Of a DNA stretch of 52,037 nucleotides, positions 1 through 7,665 are shown piece after piece. Within the stretch, counting starts at the first letter, position 1; each line of letters begins with the position of its first letter. The notes under the pieces are model-generated. The model was not told the origin of the DNA, ran no database searches, and was given only the letters and a program-made list of their open reading frames with translations. The stretch lies in the NCBI GenBank assembly GCA_902798615.1, contig CADBXL010000014.1:1-52037 (forward strand). Reading direction: 5' to 3'. The position numbers and the translations under genes were made by a program. This stretch comes from an uncultured Bacteroidales bacterium (lineage in GTDB: Bacteria > Bacteroidota > Bacteroidia > Bacteroidales > Bacteroidaceae).

Positions 1-134
1 TGTTTAACAAATCTTAACAGAAAAATCCGAAAGTTGGAATGATTGAGTGGGAAAAGATGAGTAATTTTGCAGTGTCATTCAGACAAAAGGCTAAAGGCAA
101 AAGGCAAAAGACAAGGGTTGGCGGTCACTAAGCA

Positions 135-178
135 GGTCCGTTCCACCTCCGTTTCAAGTCCGTTTCAAGTCCGTTCCG
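135..178. repeat. 11-bp phased tandem array (locus 1)
   Basis: Four degenerate 11-mers of the form TCCGTTYCANN stand in tandem. The CG steps begin at 139, 150, 161 and 172, exactly 11 bp apart. It belongs to the same class as the arrays near 6.0, 29.0, 29.7, 43.1, 49.2 and 49.6 kb. Just upstream (83-115) is a short array of period 7 (AAAAGGC units). Confidence 0.8.
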
Positions 179-227
179 TATATTGGAGAGATATAAGCCC
201 CATGATAGGGATTAGAGCTTCGGTGAA

Positions 228-700
228 GTGAGGACAATGGTAATAAACGATGAACCTTGGTTCGTGGGTAAGGATGTGGTTGAGGTGCTTGGGTATAGAC
301 TTGCACGTAAAGCTCTTTATGATCACGTAGAAGATGATGATAAAAAGGGCGTTCCAATTCAGAACCCCCTTGGAGGAAAACAAGAAATGACTATCATCAA
401 TGAGTCTGGTCTTTACTCTCTCATCCTTTCTTCAAAACTTCCACAGGCGAAAGAGTTCAAGCGCTGGGTGACATTAGAGGTGCTTGGGTATGCGAAACCA
501 GAAAATACTCTCGCAAGGCATGTAATAAAACCACTACCCTGATTCAAGGGACAGGTTCTAACTACAAGAGCAAGACAATCCTCATCAACGAGAGCGGTAC
601 TCTCTCATCCTTTCCTCAAAACTTCCACAGGCGAAGGAGTTCAAGCGTTGGGTGGCAAGCGAGGTGCTTGGGCGGATAAGGAAGATGGGCGGTTATATTC
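228..700 (+). pseudogene. Decayed BRO-N (phage antirepressor-type) remnants, chimeric
   Basis: The first 104 codons, from GTG 228, match the start of a BRO-N domain (residues WFVGKDVVEVLGY, then INESGLYSLILSSKLPQAKEFKRWV). BRO-N domains occur in phage and mobile-element antirepressors and bind DNA. After residue ~90 the sequence restarts inside a second BRO-N copy (GYAKPENTLARH), loses frame near 520-540, and continues in another frame as KSKTILINESG, SLILSSKLPQAKEFKRWV and EVLG. The 12-mer GAGGTGCTTGGG occurs at 282, 477 and 661, so unequal recombination between two adjacent BRO genes at this word is a simple explanation. No start codon matches the usual N-terminus: the residues that normally precede VRT are not in frame. 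I regard it as dead. A possible -7 box (TAATTTTG, 62-69) lies upstream. Confidence 0.7.
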
Positions 701-806
701 TGATAAATGGCTGCGATTTGGTTCTATGGTTCTATAGTTCTATAATTTTTAGAGACACCCACACTATATGAATTGTTCGCTAAGGCTCACCAAGCTATGC
801 AAGTTC

Positions 807-1196
807 TTCGCTAAGGCTCATCAAGCTAAAGCAAGTTCTTCGCTATGCTCATCAGCAAGACAGTCGCAAGTACAAAAGCTGTCTGGAAGACAGTACTATT
901 CGTAACCCCGTACATACGAGAGAAACGAGGATGTGCGGGGGGATATAGCGCCAATCCCCAATTTCTGCCTGGAGGGCAGTACACCGCCAATCAGGTACAG
1001 CCTTCCAGGCTGATTAGTAGATGGAGGCTCTAGGACCGAGGGCATCCTCTCCTTCGTCGAGTATGCACCTCGGTTACGCATGGTGTTGCCTTCCAGGCAA
1101 TTACTAATAACGAGACTTGCTAAGATTTTAAAATCCCAGAACGTCGAAGAGGTCGGCGGCCGAAGGGACTTGCACAGCTTGATGAGCCTTAGCGAA
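807..1196. repeat. 390-bp element with perfect 21-bp inverted ends
   Basis: A 21-base arm at 807-827 beginning TTCGCTAAGGCTCA is repeated as its exact reverse complement at 1176-1196. A third, direct copy with one change lies at 776-796, and a worn copy at about 1417-1437. The arms enclose the six-hairpin element at 879-1100. No reading frame inside looks like a protein, so this is a non-autonomous or purely structural element. Confidence 0.75.
879..1100. repeat. Six-hairpin dispersed element, copy A
   Basis: Six successive inverted repeats fill this stretch: 879-893 (loop TGGAA), 906-940 (arms CCCCGTACAT and ATGTGCGGGG), 965-979 (loop TGGAG), 998-1012 (loop TTCCA), 1036-1073 (arms CCGAGGGCAT and ATGCACCTCGG) and 1086-1100 (loop TTCCA). 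The left and right halves mirror each other. Copy B at 47766-48004 has the same order of hairpins. A REP/BIME-like element mobilised by a tyrosine transposase (RAYT type) would look like this, but no such transposase is in the window. No promoter or protein signal was seen. Confidence 0.8.
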
Positions 1197-1238
1197 TAAA
1201 GCCAAATCTTGATAAAATCCTTTCTTAAAATCAAGATA

Positions 1239-1365
1239 AAAATAGCTCCCTGCGGTCGTAAAAAATGGCTGGCGCGTTACCCATCCCGCATGGATTTATC
1301 TGTGTAATTTGTTGGAGACTTCCTTTACTCCGCATGGATTTTTTACGACTGCAGGGAGCTATTTT
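1239..1365. repeat. 127-bp element with 28-bp inverted ends
   Basis: The 28 bases at 1239-1266 and the reverse complement of 1338-1365 agree at 27 positions. The centre holds two copies of CGCATGGATTT. This is MITE-like or a very long RNA hairpin. The remaining DNA up to the GH9 gene (1366-1604) holds a worn TTCGC repeat and a period-8 repeat (ACGCAGAG units, about 1495-1520). Confidence 0.75.
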
Positions 1366-1604
1366 GTATTATATTTTGTTCTTTTAATTTACTGAATATA
1401 ATTTGCTGCTAATTTCTTCGCAAAGCTCACCAAGCTGAAGCAAGTGAAAAATATTGCTGTCCGATAAAAAAGAAAACTGATTTATCTGAAATAAACGCAG
1501 AGGCACAGAGGCGTGGAGGAAAATAAATGAAAAATAAAAAGTGAATAAAGAACCGCTTTTTTCGTTTTGATACGCAGATTATGTGTTTTCTCTTCTTTTT
1601 TGAG

Positions 1605-1612
1605 TAACTTTG
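1605..1612 (+). promoter_or_regulatory. Bacteroidetes -7 box for the GH9 gene
   Basis: TAACTTTG followed by CAC matches the phylum -7 consensus TAnnTTTG. A T-rich stretch (TTTT, 1586-1589) sits near the -33 position. It predicts a leader of about 105 nt before ATG 1726. Confidence 0.6.
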
Positions 1613-1725
1613 CACTCGTGCGAATAATTTTTGCCGTAGGAAAATGAAAAATGGAACGTGAATAATGTAAAAATTCACTTTCACTTTAGACCTAAACATT
1701 ACATTGAAAAAATAAAGATTAAGAA

Positions 1726-4251
1726 ATGAAGAAATCATTATTATCGACTATCTTCTTGACTTCCTGCGCCGTGGTGTCGGCTCAGGACTTGAAACTAAAT
1801 GAATTGGATTATTTTGAACGGCAGGGCGTGAACGTGCTGGTGTTCAGCAACTCGTTTAATGGCGGGTTTAACGATGAGAAGAATTCTGGTATCGAGATTA
1901 TCCATCACGGAGTACGTACTATTCAGGGTGGTGCCGTGAGGCTGAACAAGACTCCGGAGCAATGGGACTTGGTGCCTAAGATGACGGACAGGAAAGTGAA
2001 CCGTGAGAACGGTAGCATCGAGGTTACGATGCGTTATGACGATTACGATTTTGACAGTCGTGTGGTTGTGACTGCGAAGGGTAAGGCTGTGGAAATTGCC
2101 GTATGGCTCGACAAGCCTGTTCCTGAGAAACTGGCTGGTGATGCTGGCTTCAACCTTGAATTTTTGCCTTCGCAGTATTGGTTGAAGACATTCGTGATGG
2201 ATGGGCGTCTGAACCGATTCCCACGCTATGCCACAAGTCAGACCGTAACACGTCCGAATGCGGAGAAGCCTCGTCAGTTCAAGGGCTTCAAGACATACGA
2301 CGACCGTGGCACAGACCGCTTCGTGGACCCATGTCCGATTGAGAGCGGCCATAAGATAACCATGGCTATTGATGCTCCTGACAGAATGGTTAGCATCAGT
2401 AGCGACGATGCCGAGCTTCAGCTATACGACGGACGTATGCTTGCACAGAACGGATGGTTCGTGCTGCGTAGCGTATTGCCAAAGGGCAAGACAGGTAAGG
2501 TCATTACATGGACGGTTGAGCCTAATGCCATACCGGGTTGGATTCGTGAGCCAAACATCGGTTTCTCGCAGATAGGTTATGTGCCTAACCAGCCGAAGGT
2601 TGCCGTTATTGAACTTGACAAGCAGGATAAGCCACAGGCTACTGCTTCTCTTATGCGTATCAAGGAAGACGGAAGCGCAGAGGAGGCTTTCAAGGGCGAT
2701 ATCAAGACATGGGGCAATTACTTTAAGTATAACTATGTGAAGTTCGATTTCTCAAGCGTAAATAAGCCTGGTATATATTATATACAATATGGTAATACCA
2801 AGACGAACAACTTCCTTATTGACGAGAGTGTATATGACAAAATAACGGATGCCACAACGGATGTGTGGGTGCCTATCCACATGAACCACATGTACGTTAC
2901 CGAGGGTTATCGCACATGGCATGGTGAGCCTTTCAAGGAAGGATATCTTCAGGCTCCTCCAAGCGATCATTTCGATTTGCATAGGCAGGGAGAAACGACC
3001 GATACAAAATACAAGCCTCTGGAGCTTATTCCGGGACTGAATGTCGGAGGTTTCTTCGATGCTGGTGATTTCGACATCGAGACAGGTTCGAATATCAATG
3101 TTGTTCGGAACTTCATACGTGCTTGGGAACTGTTCAAGCCACAGCGCGACGAGACCTTCGTTAGTCAGCAGCAACGCTATGTGGAGTTGCATCGTCCTGA
3201 CGGAGTGCCAGATATCTTGCAGTTCATTGAGCATGGCACGCTGAACCTCATAGCACAGGCAGAGCAGATTGGGCATATGGCTTCTACGCTCTCAAATTCT
3301 GTGCTCGACAACTACCACCATTTGGGAGATGCAGCATCGATTACCGATGGTCTTCACTATGACCCAAGCCTGAAGCCATACGAGGTGAGTGCCGACGGCA
3401 AGAGAAGCGGTACGCCAGATGATATGTGGGCTTTCACCACACGTAACCCAAGCCTCGACTTCCAGGCTGCCACGATGTTTGCAGCAGCCAGTCGTGCCCT
3501 TACCGGTTATAACGATGATTTGGCAGCAAGAGCCCTGACACAGTCAAAGCGACTCAGACAGGAGGCTTCGGAACTGATGAAGAAGCGTCCGCAACGCCCT
3601 CGCCCTTATGAGCGATTCAATAACGGGGACATAAGCACGAACCTGCAGCTCTATGCAGCAACCAAGGAGAAGCAGTATCGCGACAGTTATGAGAAGGCTA
3701 TCTGGGCAGCACTCGACAGCAACGTGTCGTTCACCATGCAGATAGCCCTTGATGCCATTCCTTACATGGATGAAGCATACAAGAAGAAGTTGCGCCCTTA
3801 CGTTGTGAAGTTCAACGACTATATCAAGGGCTTCGACAAGGAGAACCCTTACGGAGTGCCTATCGGACTTGGCAACTGGGCAGGTGTGAATGCCGTGCTT
3901 AGTTTCGGTATCACGGTGAACTATGCCAACATCTACTATCCTGATATCGTGAGCAAGGACGAGGTGTATCGTGTGGCAAACTGGCTCTACGGCTGTCATC
4001 CATATCATAATTACTCGTTCGTAGCTGTTGTGGGTGCTACCCGTCCAAAGCAGGTATTCTATGGAAATAATCGTGCCGACTTCTCATTCATTCCTGGTAA
4101 CGTAGCTCCAGGTTTGCTCTTCAGAAAACCAGACCACTTCGAGAACTTCGACGATTGGCCATTCCTCTGGGGACAGAACGAAGGTACCATTGCCGGTAAC
4201 ACCCAGTATATCATCTTCGGCTCTTCTTTGAAGGGTGTGATGGGGAAGTGA
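1726..4251 (+). CDS. Secreted glycoside hydrolase family 9 (cellulase-type) enzyme
   Basis: This 841-residue protein should cleave beta-1,4-glucan or a related plant polysaccharide outside the cytoplasm. Residues 1-19 form a signal peptide ending in VSA|Q. About 270 residues of unrecognised beta-rich sequence follow, then an Ig-like CelD_N-type domain beginning near QIGYVPNQPKVAV, then the GH9 (alpha/alpha)6 barrel. The family signature DAGD is seen at D445-D448, where the aspartates position and activate the catalytic water, and the general acid glutamate fits E819 in QNEGTIAGN. The C-terminal barrel also has NPYGVPIGLGNWAG and HNYSFV-type blocks. It stands alone, with its own -7 box and a strong hairpin after it, so it is probably monocistronic. 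The substrate cannot be told from sequence; the extra N-terminal module is unusual compared with minimal GH9 enzymes. Confidence 0.85.
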   Translation: MKKSLLSTIFLTSCAVVSAQDLKLNELDYFERQGVNVLVFSNSFNGGFNDEKNSGIEIIHHGVRTIQGGAVRLNKTPEQWDLVPKMTDRKVNRENGSIEVTMRYDDYDFDSRVVVTAKGKAVEIAVWLDKPVPEKLAGDAGFNLEFLPSQYWLKTFVMDGRLNRFPRYATSQTVTRPNAEKPRQFKGFKTYDDRGTDRFVDPCPIESGHKITMAIDAPDRMVSISSDDAELQLYDGRMLAQNGWFVLRSVLPKGKTGKVITWTVEPNAIPGWIREPNIGFSQIGYVPNQPKVAVIELDKQDKPQATASLMRIKEDGSAEEAFKGDIKTWGNYFKYNYVKFDFSSVNKPGIYYIQYGNTKTNNFLIDESVYDKITDATTDVWVPIHMNHMYVTEGYRTWHGEPFKEGYLQAPPSDHFDLHRQGETTDTKYKPLELIPGLNVGGFFDAGDFDIETGSNINVVRNFIRAWELFKPQRDETFVSQQQRYVELHRPDGVPDILQFIEHGTLNLIAQAEQIGHMASTLSNSVLDNYHHLGDAASITDGLHYDPSLKPYEVSADGKRSGTPDDMWAFTTRNPSLDFQAATMFAAASRALTGYNDDLAARALTQSKRLRQEASELMKKRPQRPRPYERFNNGDISTNLQLYAATKEKQYRDSYEKAIWAALDSNVSFTMQIALDAIPYMDEAYKKKLRPYVVKFNDYIKGFDKENPYGVPIGLGNWAGVNAVLSFGITVNYANIYYPDIVSKDEVYRVANWLYGCHPYHNYSFVAVVGATRPKQVFYGNNRADFSFIPGNVAPGLLFRKPDHFENFDDWPFLWGQNEGTIAGNTQYIIFGSSLKGVMGK

Positions 4252-4378
4252 GTAAATGAAAAATGAATAGTGAATAATGAATAATGTCAGTAGAGTAGAA
4301 AAGGAGCTAACTTATGTTTGGCTCGTCAAGTGCTGATAATGCTTTGGATAAGTTTAATGTTAAGTTATGATAGATAGA

Positions 4379-4414
4379 AAGAGCCTGTCCTAATTGATTT
4401 TAGGGCAGGCTCTA
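4379..4414. terminator. Bidirectional terminator between convergent genes
   Basis: AGAGCCTGTCCTAA at 4379 pairs with TTAGGGCAGGCTCT ending at 4414, and is followed by TAATTTT on the plus strand and TTTCTAT on the minus strand. It can serve both the GH9 gene and the lipoprotein gene. Between the GH9 stop and this hairpin is a short period-7 array (AAATGAA-type units, 4255-4284). Confidence 0.75.
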
Positions 4415-4434
4415 ATTTTATATAAGGGTTGTGA

Positions 4435-4992
4435 TTATTGCTTACTGAATCTACGAACAGGGATTTCTACGTTTTCTGAGTTGTCAGAACTACGTGTAGC
4501 CTTTGAATAGCCCCAATAGTCGTAGTAACCATCACCATAACCGTATTCTTCCTCATAAGGGTCAAAATCCTCTCGTGTTTTAAAGAGATCAAATTCGGTA
4601 TGTGTGTGGGTGTCGTCTTGGAACCAACCTGTAAAGTGCTTATCCCTAAGTTTATAGTCATGAATCACGATAGAAGAGTGACTGTCTTTGAAATCAATAT
4701 AGATATCCTGATTTCTTACCTCCCAGTAAATACGACTGTAGTAATAGTCGCCTGGGCGACGGCTGAAGTGGTCAATCCAATATCCATATCCATACTTGTC
4801 ACCTGCATCCTTGAAGAATTGTATCTCTGTGTATGTCGTTTTTTGCTTGTGTCCGCTGATGTCGTAACGGGTGTCCATATAACCCTCCCATGTACCTTTG
4901 AGTGAAGTACTGATCATGAGGTCCTCATCGCAAGATGTAAAAGTACATAGGGCGATGATAACTACAGATAAAAGTGATAAAATCTTTTTCAT
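4435..4992 (-). CDS. Small lipoprotein of unknown function
   Basis: The protein has 185 residues. It begins with a lipoprotein signal (MKKILSLLSVVIIALCTFTSC) whose lipobox cysteine is C20, followed by DEDL; acidic residues right after the cysteine fit a Bacteroidetes surface-export signal. The mature part is rich in Tyr, Asp and Gly (for example YGYGDGYYDYWGY near the C-terminus) and reads as a single small beta-sheet domain of the lipocalin-like or DUF-type often seen in Bacteroidales lipoproteins, with a KGTWEGYMD block near residue 32. I do not recognise a named family and no enzyme motif is visible. It has its own promoter and converges on the GH9 gene. Confidence 0.7.
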   Translation of the reverse strand: MKKILSLLSVVIIALCTFTSCDEDLMISTSLKGTWEGYMDTRYDISGHKQKTTYTEIQFFKDAGDKYGYGYWIDHFSRRPGDYYYSRIYWEVRNQDIYIDFKDSHSSIVIHDYKLRDKHFTGWFQDDTHTHTEFDLFKTREDFDPYEEEYGYGDGYYDYWGYSKATRSSDNSENVEIPVRRFSKQ

Positions 4993-5037
4993 AATTATTC
5001 TTGTTTTAATTGTTTGGGCTTTGTGATGGTCTATATG

Positions 5038-5119
5038 ACTAAAGTCAAAAGTCTAAAGTCTAAAGTCAAAAGTCAAAAGTCTAAGGACTAAGGACTAAGG
5101 CTTTCGACCTTTTGACCTT
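5038..5119. repeat. Period-7 tandem array with inverted end
   Basis: Units such as AAAGTCT, AAAGTCA and AAGGACT repeat every 7 bp, and the right end (ACCTTTTGACC, 5109-5119) is inverted relative to the left. The same class occurs near 83, 4255, 8968, 12258, 24193, 28939, 32697 and 45308. Confidence 0.7.
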
Positions 5120-5128
5120 ATTCGTTGG

Positions 5129-5157
5129 CAAAGGTAATAAAAAAACATGAAAACAAA
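5129..5157 (-). promoter_or_regulatory. Promoter for the 4435-4992 lipoprotein gene
   Basis: On the minus strand TACCTTTG (5136-5129) is preceded 17 bp upstream by TTTG, matching the Bacteroidetes consensus. The period-7 array lies in the resulting 5' leader. Confidence 0.55.
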
Positions 5158-5173
5158 AAAGGAATTTCCTCAT

Positions 5174-5863
5174 TTATCGAGGAAATTCCCTATTTTGTTG
5201 CTTAATATTCGCATTATAGTGGTCAAACCACGGATTTGGATCCTTGTATCTGCTGTAATCAACGCTCAATCCTATTGAAAATGCTGGCGTTACCTTGTAT
5301 TCCGCACCTATGCCGATGCGGTCGGCCACATCATCCATATAGTAGAGAGGCAAAGGGATATGTCGATTGTTGAGAAGCGATTTCTGTCCGTAGGCATACA
5401 CATTCAATCGGTCGTTTGCCTGATAGTTCAAAATGGCTGACAATCCTGCGCTTCTGAACGAATCGTGTGCCCATGATGTGTTCTTGATATAACCGCCTAT
5501 GGCTGCGCTGAATTTCTTGCCCAAAGGCATAGCGTACATCATCGAAGCATTCTCAGAAAAACCAGCTCCGCTCCATGTGTGGCCGCTTCCGAAAGTAGAG
5601 AATACCGACAAACCGAGCGAAGCATTCACGCCCTCATGCAAACTCCATGTTGGCCAATGGTGGAAACCCATATAAGGGAAATGGATACTTGGCACCTGAC
5701 CATACTCGGTAAGCTTTGGCAGACTTGGCATCAGTTCTTGCGTTACGGATGTCTGGTGGTCAATTTTTATGCTATCATCTATCACCAAGTCCCTTGTCTC
5801 TTGTGCGTTGGCTGCAAGAGGCAAGAACAGAAGAATTAAATATCGTAATGTTTGGTGTAGCAT
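5174..5863 (-). CDS. Probable outer-membrane beta-barrel protein
   Basis: The protein has 229 residues with a signal peptide (about residues 1-20, LLFLPLAANA|Q). After a linker ending near residue 60 the sequence alternates polar and apolar residues in strands such as ASLGLSVFSTFG, KKFSAAIGGYIKN, SAGLSAILNYQAN, LNVYAYGQKS, RIGIGAEYKV and AFSIGLSVDYSRY, which is typical of a small outer-membrane barrel. It ends with QNREFPR, not with a terminal aromatic residue. I do not recognise a named family. It has a near-perfect promoter and is transcribed away from the permease gene. A function in envelope structure or transport is only inferred. Confidence 0.6.
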   Translation of the reverse strand: MLHQTLRYLILLFLPLAANAQETRDLVIDDSIKIDHQTSVTQELMPSLPKLTEYGQVPSIHFPYMGFHHWPTWSLHEGVNASLGLSVFSTFGSGHTWSGAGFSENASMMYAMPLGKKFSAAIGGYIKNTSWAHDSFRSAGLSAILNYQANDRLNVYAYGQKSLLNNRHIPLPLYYMDDVADRIGIGAEYKVTPAFSIGLSVDYSRYKDPNPWFDHYNANIKQQNREFPR

Positions 5864-5891
5864 ACTTTTTCTATTTACCAGTTATCGGCTA

Positions 5892-5923
5892 CAAAGGTAA
5901 AGTAAAAAACTTAAACCTCCAAA
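5892..5923 (-). promoter_or_regulatory. Promoter for the outer-membrane protein gene
   Basis: On the minus strand TTTG (5923-5920) and TACCTTTG (5899-5892) are separated by 20 bp, an almost ideal Bacteroidetes promoter. Confidence 0.75.
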
Positions 5924-5984
5924 TCATTTACACCTTCTTAACTTTCATTTAGCTTTTTGGTGAGAAGAGCCGCCTATGTGAGTC

Positions 5985-6116
5985 CGTTGATCCTCCTATG
6001 ATCCTCCGTACCAAAGTCGGTGCAAAGTCGGTGCAAAGTCGGTGCAAAGTCGGTGGAGGTGCGATTTCAGAGCGGAGGAAGAGCGAAAGAAAAGCGAAGG
6101 AAGAGCGGAGGAATAC
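5985..6116. repeat. 11-bp phased tandem array (locus 2, longest)
   Basis: CG steps begin at 5985, 6007, 6018, 6029, 6040, 6051, 6062, 6073, 6084, 6095 and 6106; all differ by 11 or 22. The unit sequence changes along the array, from CAAAGTCGGTG (four copies) to variants of GAGCGGAGGAA, but the register does not. It ends about 30 bp before the -33 box of the permease promoter. Confidence 0.9.
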
Positions 6117-6145
6117 CATAGGTATTTGTACTTTTTGGGGATTTA

Positions 6146-6177
6146 TTTGGTTGTTTCAAAAATTTGGAGTACATTTG
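6146..6177 (+). promoter_or_regulatory. Promoter for the nucleoside permease gene
   Basis: TTTG (6146-6149) and TACATTTG (6170-6177) are 20 bp apart. The predicted start of transcription, about 6184, rules out an upstream start codon at 5998 and supports ATG 6226. Confidence 0.8.
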
Positions 6178-6225
6178 CATCGTATTTGGAAATCGAAACT
6201 TAAAAAACGAAACTTGAACATCAGA

Positions 6226-7533
6226 ATGAATCTGAAACTTAGGCTCATAATAATGAACTATCTGGAGTTCGCCGTCTGGGGAGCATATCTCACCAGCATG
6301 GGATCGTATCTTGCAGAAGCAGGATTCGGCTCTATAATCGGATGGTTCTATAGCATACAAGGAGTGGTCAGCTTGTTTATGCCCGGAATAATGGGCATAG
6401 TAGCAGACAAGTGGGTTCCGGCACAGAAATTGTTGTCCTTGTGTCATCTGGTGGCAGGTTTGTTCATGGGCGCTACAGGTTTCTATGGCATGACCTCCGG
6501 TTGCGAGATAGGGATGCTGTTCACCCTCTATGCGTTCAGTGTGGCATTCTTTATGCCGACTATCGCGCTAAGCTATTCTGTGGCGTTCAACGCCCTTGCA
6601 ACGAATGGATATGATACGGTGAAGATATTCCCGTCGATAAGAATCTTTGGTACGATAGGCTTCATCTGTACTATGGTGGCTGTGGATTTGCTCGGTTTCC
6701 AAACCTCAAGCAAGCAATTCGTTGTGAGTGCGGCTTTGAGCCTTCTGCTTGCAGCTTACAGTCTTACGTTACCTGCATCTCCGGTAAAGGAACAAGAGGC
6801 AGACAAGTCTTCGCCATTACTCGTAAGGATATTCGGTCTTGACTCGTTCAAGTTGTTCAAAAAGAAGAAGATGGCGATATTCTTCGTCTTCTCGATGTTC
6901 ATAGGCGTATGCCTTCAGATAACTAACGGATATGCAAATCCGTTCATCACATCGTTCAAGGACGTGGCTGAATATGCCGATACATTTTGTGCTCAGCATG
7001 CCAATATCCTTATATCATTATCACAGATAAGCGAGACCTGTTGCATACTGCTTATTCCTTTCTGCCTGAAGAAGTTCGGAATAAAGAAGGTGATGATGAT
7101 AGCCATATTGGCGTGGGTGTTGAGGTTCGGATTGTTCGGTTTGGGAGATACAGGCTCAGGATTGTGGATGTTAGTGCTTAGCTGTATAGTATATGGTGTG
7201 GCATTCGACTTCTTCAACATATCAGGAGCGTTGTTCGTTGACCAGAATACGGATGCAGATACCCGTTCGTCGGCACAAGGCTTGTTCATGATGATGACCA
7301 ACGGATTTGGCGCAACGGTAGGAACACTTTCGGCTCAGGCAGTTGTGAACACATTCGTATATGATGAGGGTGTGACGGATGCCCTTGCAGGATGGAGGAC
7401 CTCATGGTTCATATTCGCTGGATATGCACTCGTGCTGCTTGTGCTGTTTGGAATAATCTTTAGGCCGAAGCGGCCCCTCACCCGTCCTACGGACACCCTC
7501 TCCCCAAAGGGCGAGGGGAAAGTTAGTATTTAA
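6226..7533 (+). CDS. MFS nucleoside:H+ symporter (NupG-like)
   Basis: This 435-residue inner-membrane protein resembles the nucleoside permease (NupG/XapB) branch of the major facilitator superfamily, shown by the start MNLKLRLIIMNYLEFAVWGA and the loop MGIVADKWVPAQKLL between helices 2 and 3. About twelve hydrophobic segments can be counted. ATG 6226 is chosen because the promoter lies inside the longer frame and because the upstream codons are only 11-bp repeat DNA. The family imports nucleosides by proton symport; the exact substrate is not visible. The last ~20 residues (from PLTRPTDTLSPKGEG) are encoded by the left arm of the GC-rich inverted repeat that starts at 7473, so the native stop was probably lost or displaced by that insertion. 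Confidence 0.85.
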   Translation: MNLKLRLIIMNYLEFAVWGAYLTSMGSYLAEAGFGSIIGWFYSIQGVVSLFMPGIMGIVADKWVPAQKLLSLCHLVAGLFMGATGFYGMTSGCEIGMLFTLYAFSVAFFMPTIALSYSVAFNALATNGYDTVKIFPSIRIFGTIGFICTMVAVDLLGFQTSSKQFVVSAALSLLLAAYSLTLPASPVKEQEADKSSPLLVRIFGLDSFKLFKKKKMAIFFVFSMFIGVCLQITNGYANPFITSFKDVAEYADTFCAQHANILISLSQISETCCILLIPFCLKKFGIKKVMMIAILAWVLRFGLFGLGDTGSGLWMLVLSCIVYGVAFDFFNISGALFVDQNTDADTRSSAQGLFMMMTNGFGATVGTLSAQAVVNTFVYDEGVTDALAGWRTSWFIFAGYALVLLVLFGIIFRPKRPLTRPTDTLSPKGEGKVSI

Positions 7534-7651
7534 CCCTAAAATAATCCCTCATAAGCAGTAAAATGTTACTTCTTCCTCGCCCCTTGGGGAAGTTCGATGT
7601 TGATAACATCGGAGTATGTGTCAGAGGATACCCAAAGGGCAGGTGAGGGGC
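7473..7651. repeat. GC-rich inverted-repeat element
   Basis: The ends GCCCCTCACC (7473) and GGTGAGGGGC (to 7651) are inverted, with further pairing inside (CCTCTCCCCAAAGGGCGAGG against CCTCGCCCCTTGGGG). It is closely related to 19202-19342. Compared with that copy, it carries an extra ~30 bp at 7591-7622 around a 28-bp palindromic insert. The left arm is translated as the C-terminus of the permease. Confidence 0.8.
7593..7620 (+). repeat. 28-bp palindromic micro-insert, copy 1
   Basis: TTCGATGTTGATAACATCGG, then AGTATGTG. The core has arms CGATGTT and AACATCG around GAT. An identical copy lies at 10893-10920 and an inverted, nearly identical copy at 15812-15839. All three sit inside other intergenic repeats. 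Confidence 0.85.
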
Positions 7652-7665
7652 TGATATTTATATTT

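Noticed and set aside
896-1234. A 112-codon minus-strand frame over the six-hairpin element
   Set aside because: The frame follows the hairpin repeats, lacks a family match, and copy B does not keep it open.
1795-2352. Long minus-strand frame inside the GH9 gene
   Set aside because: It is antisense to a clear gene and shows no family features; the same applies to other antisense frames in atp, mut and glgB genes.
5998-6225. N-terminal extension of the permease frame
   Set aside because: It is translated 11-bp repeat DNA and the promoter lies inside it; the family N-terminus begins at ATG 6226.
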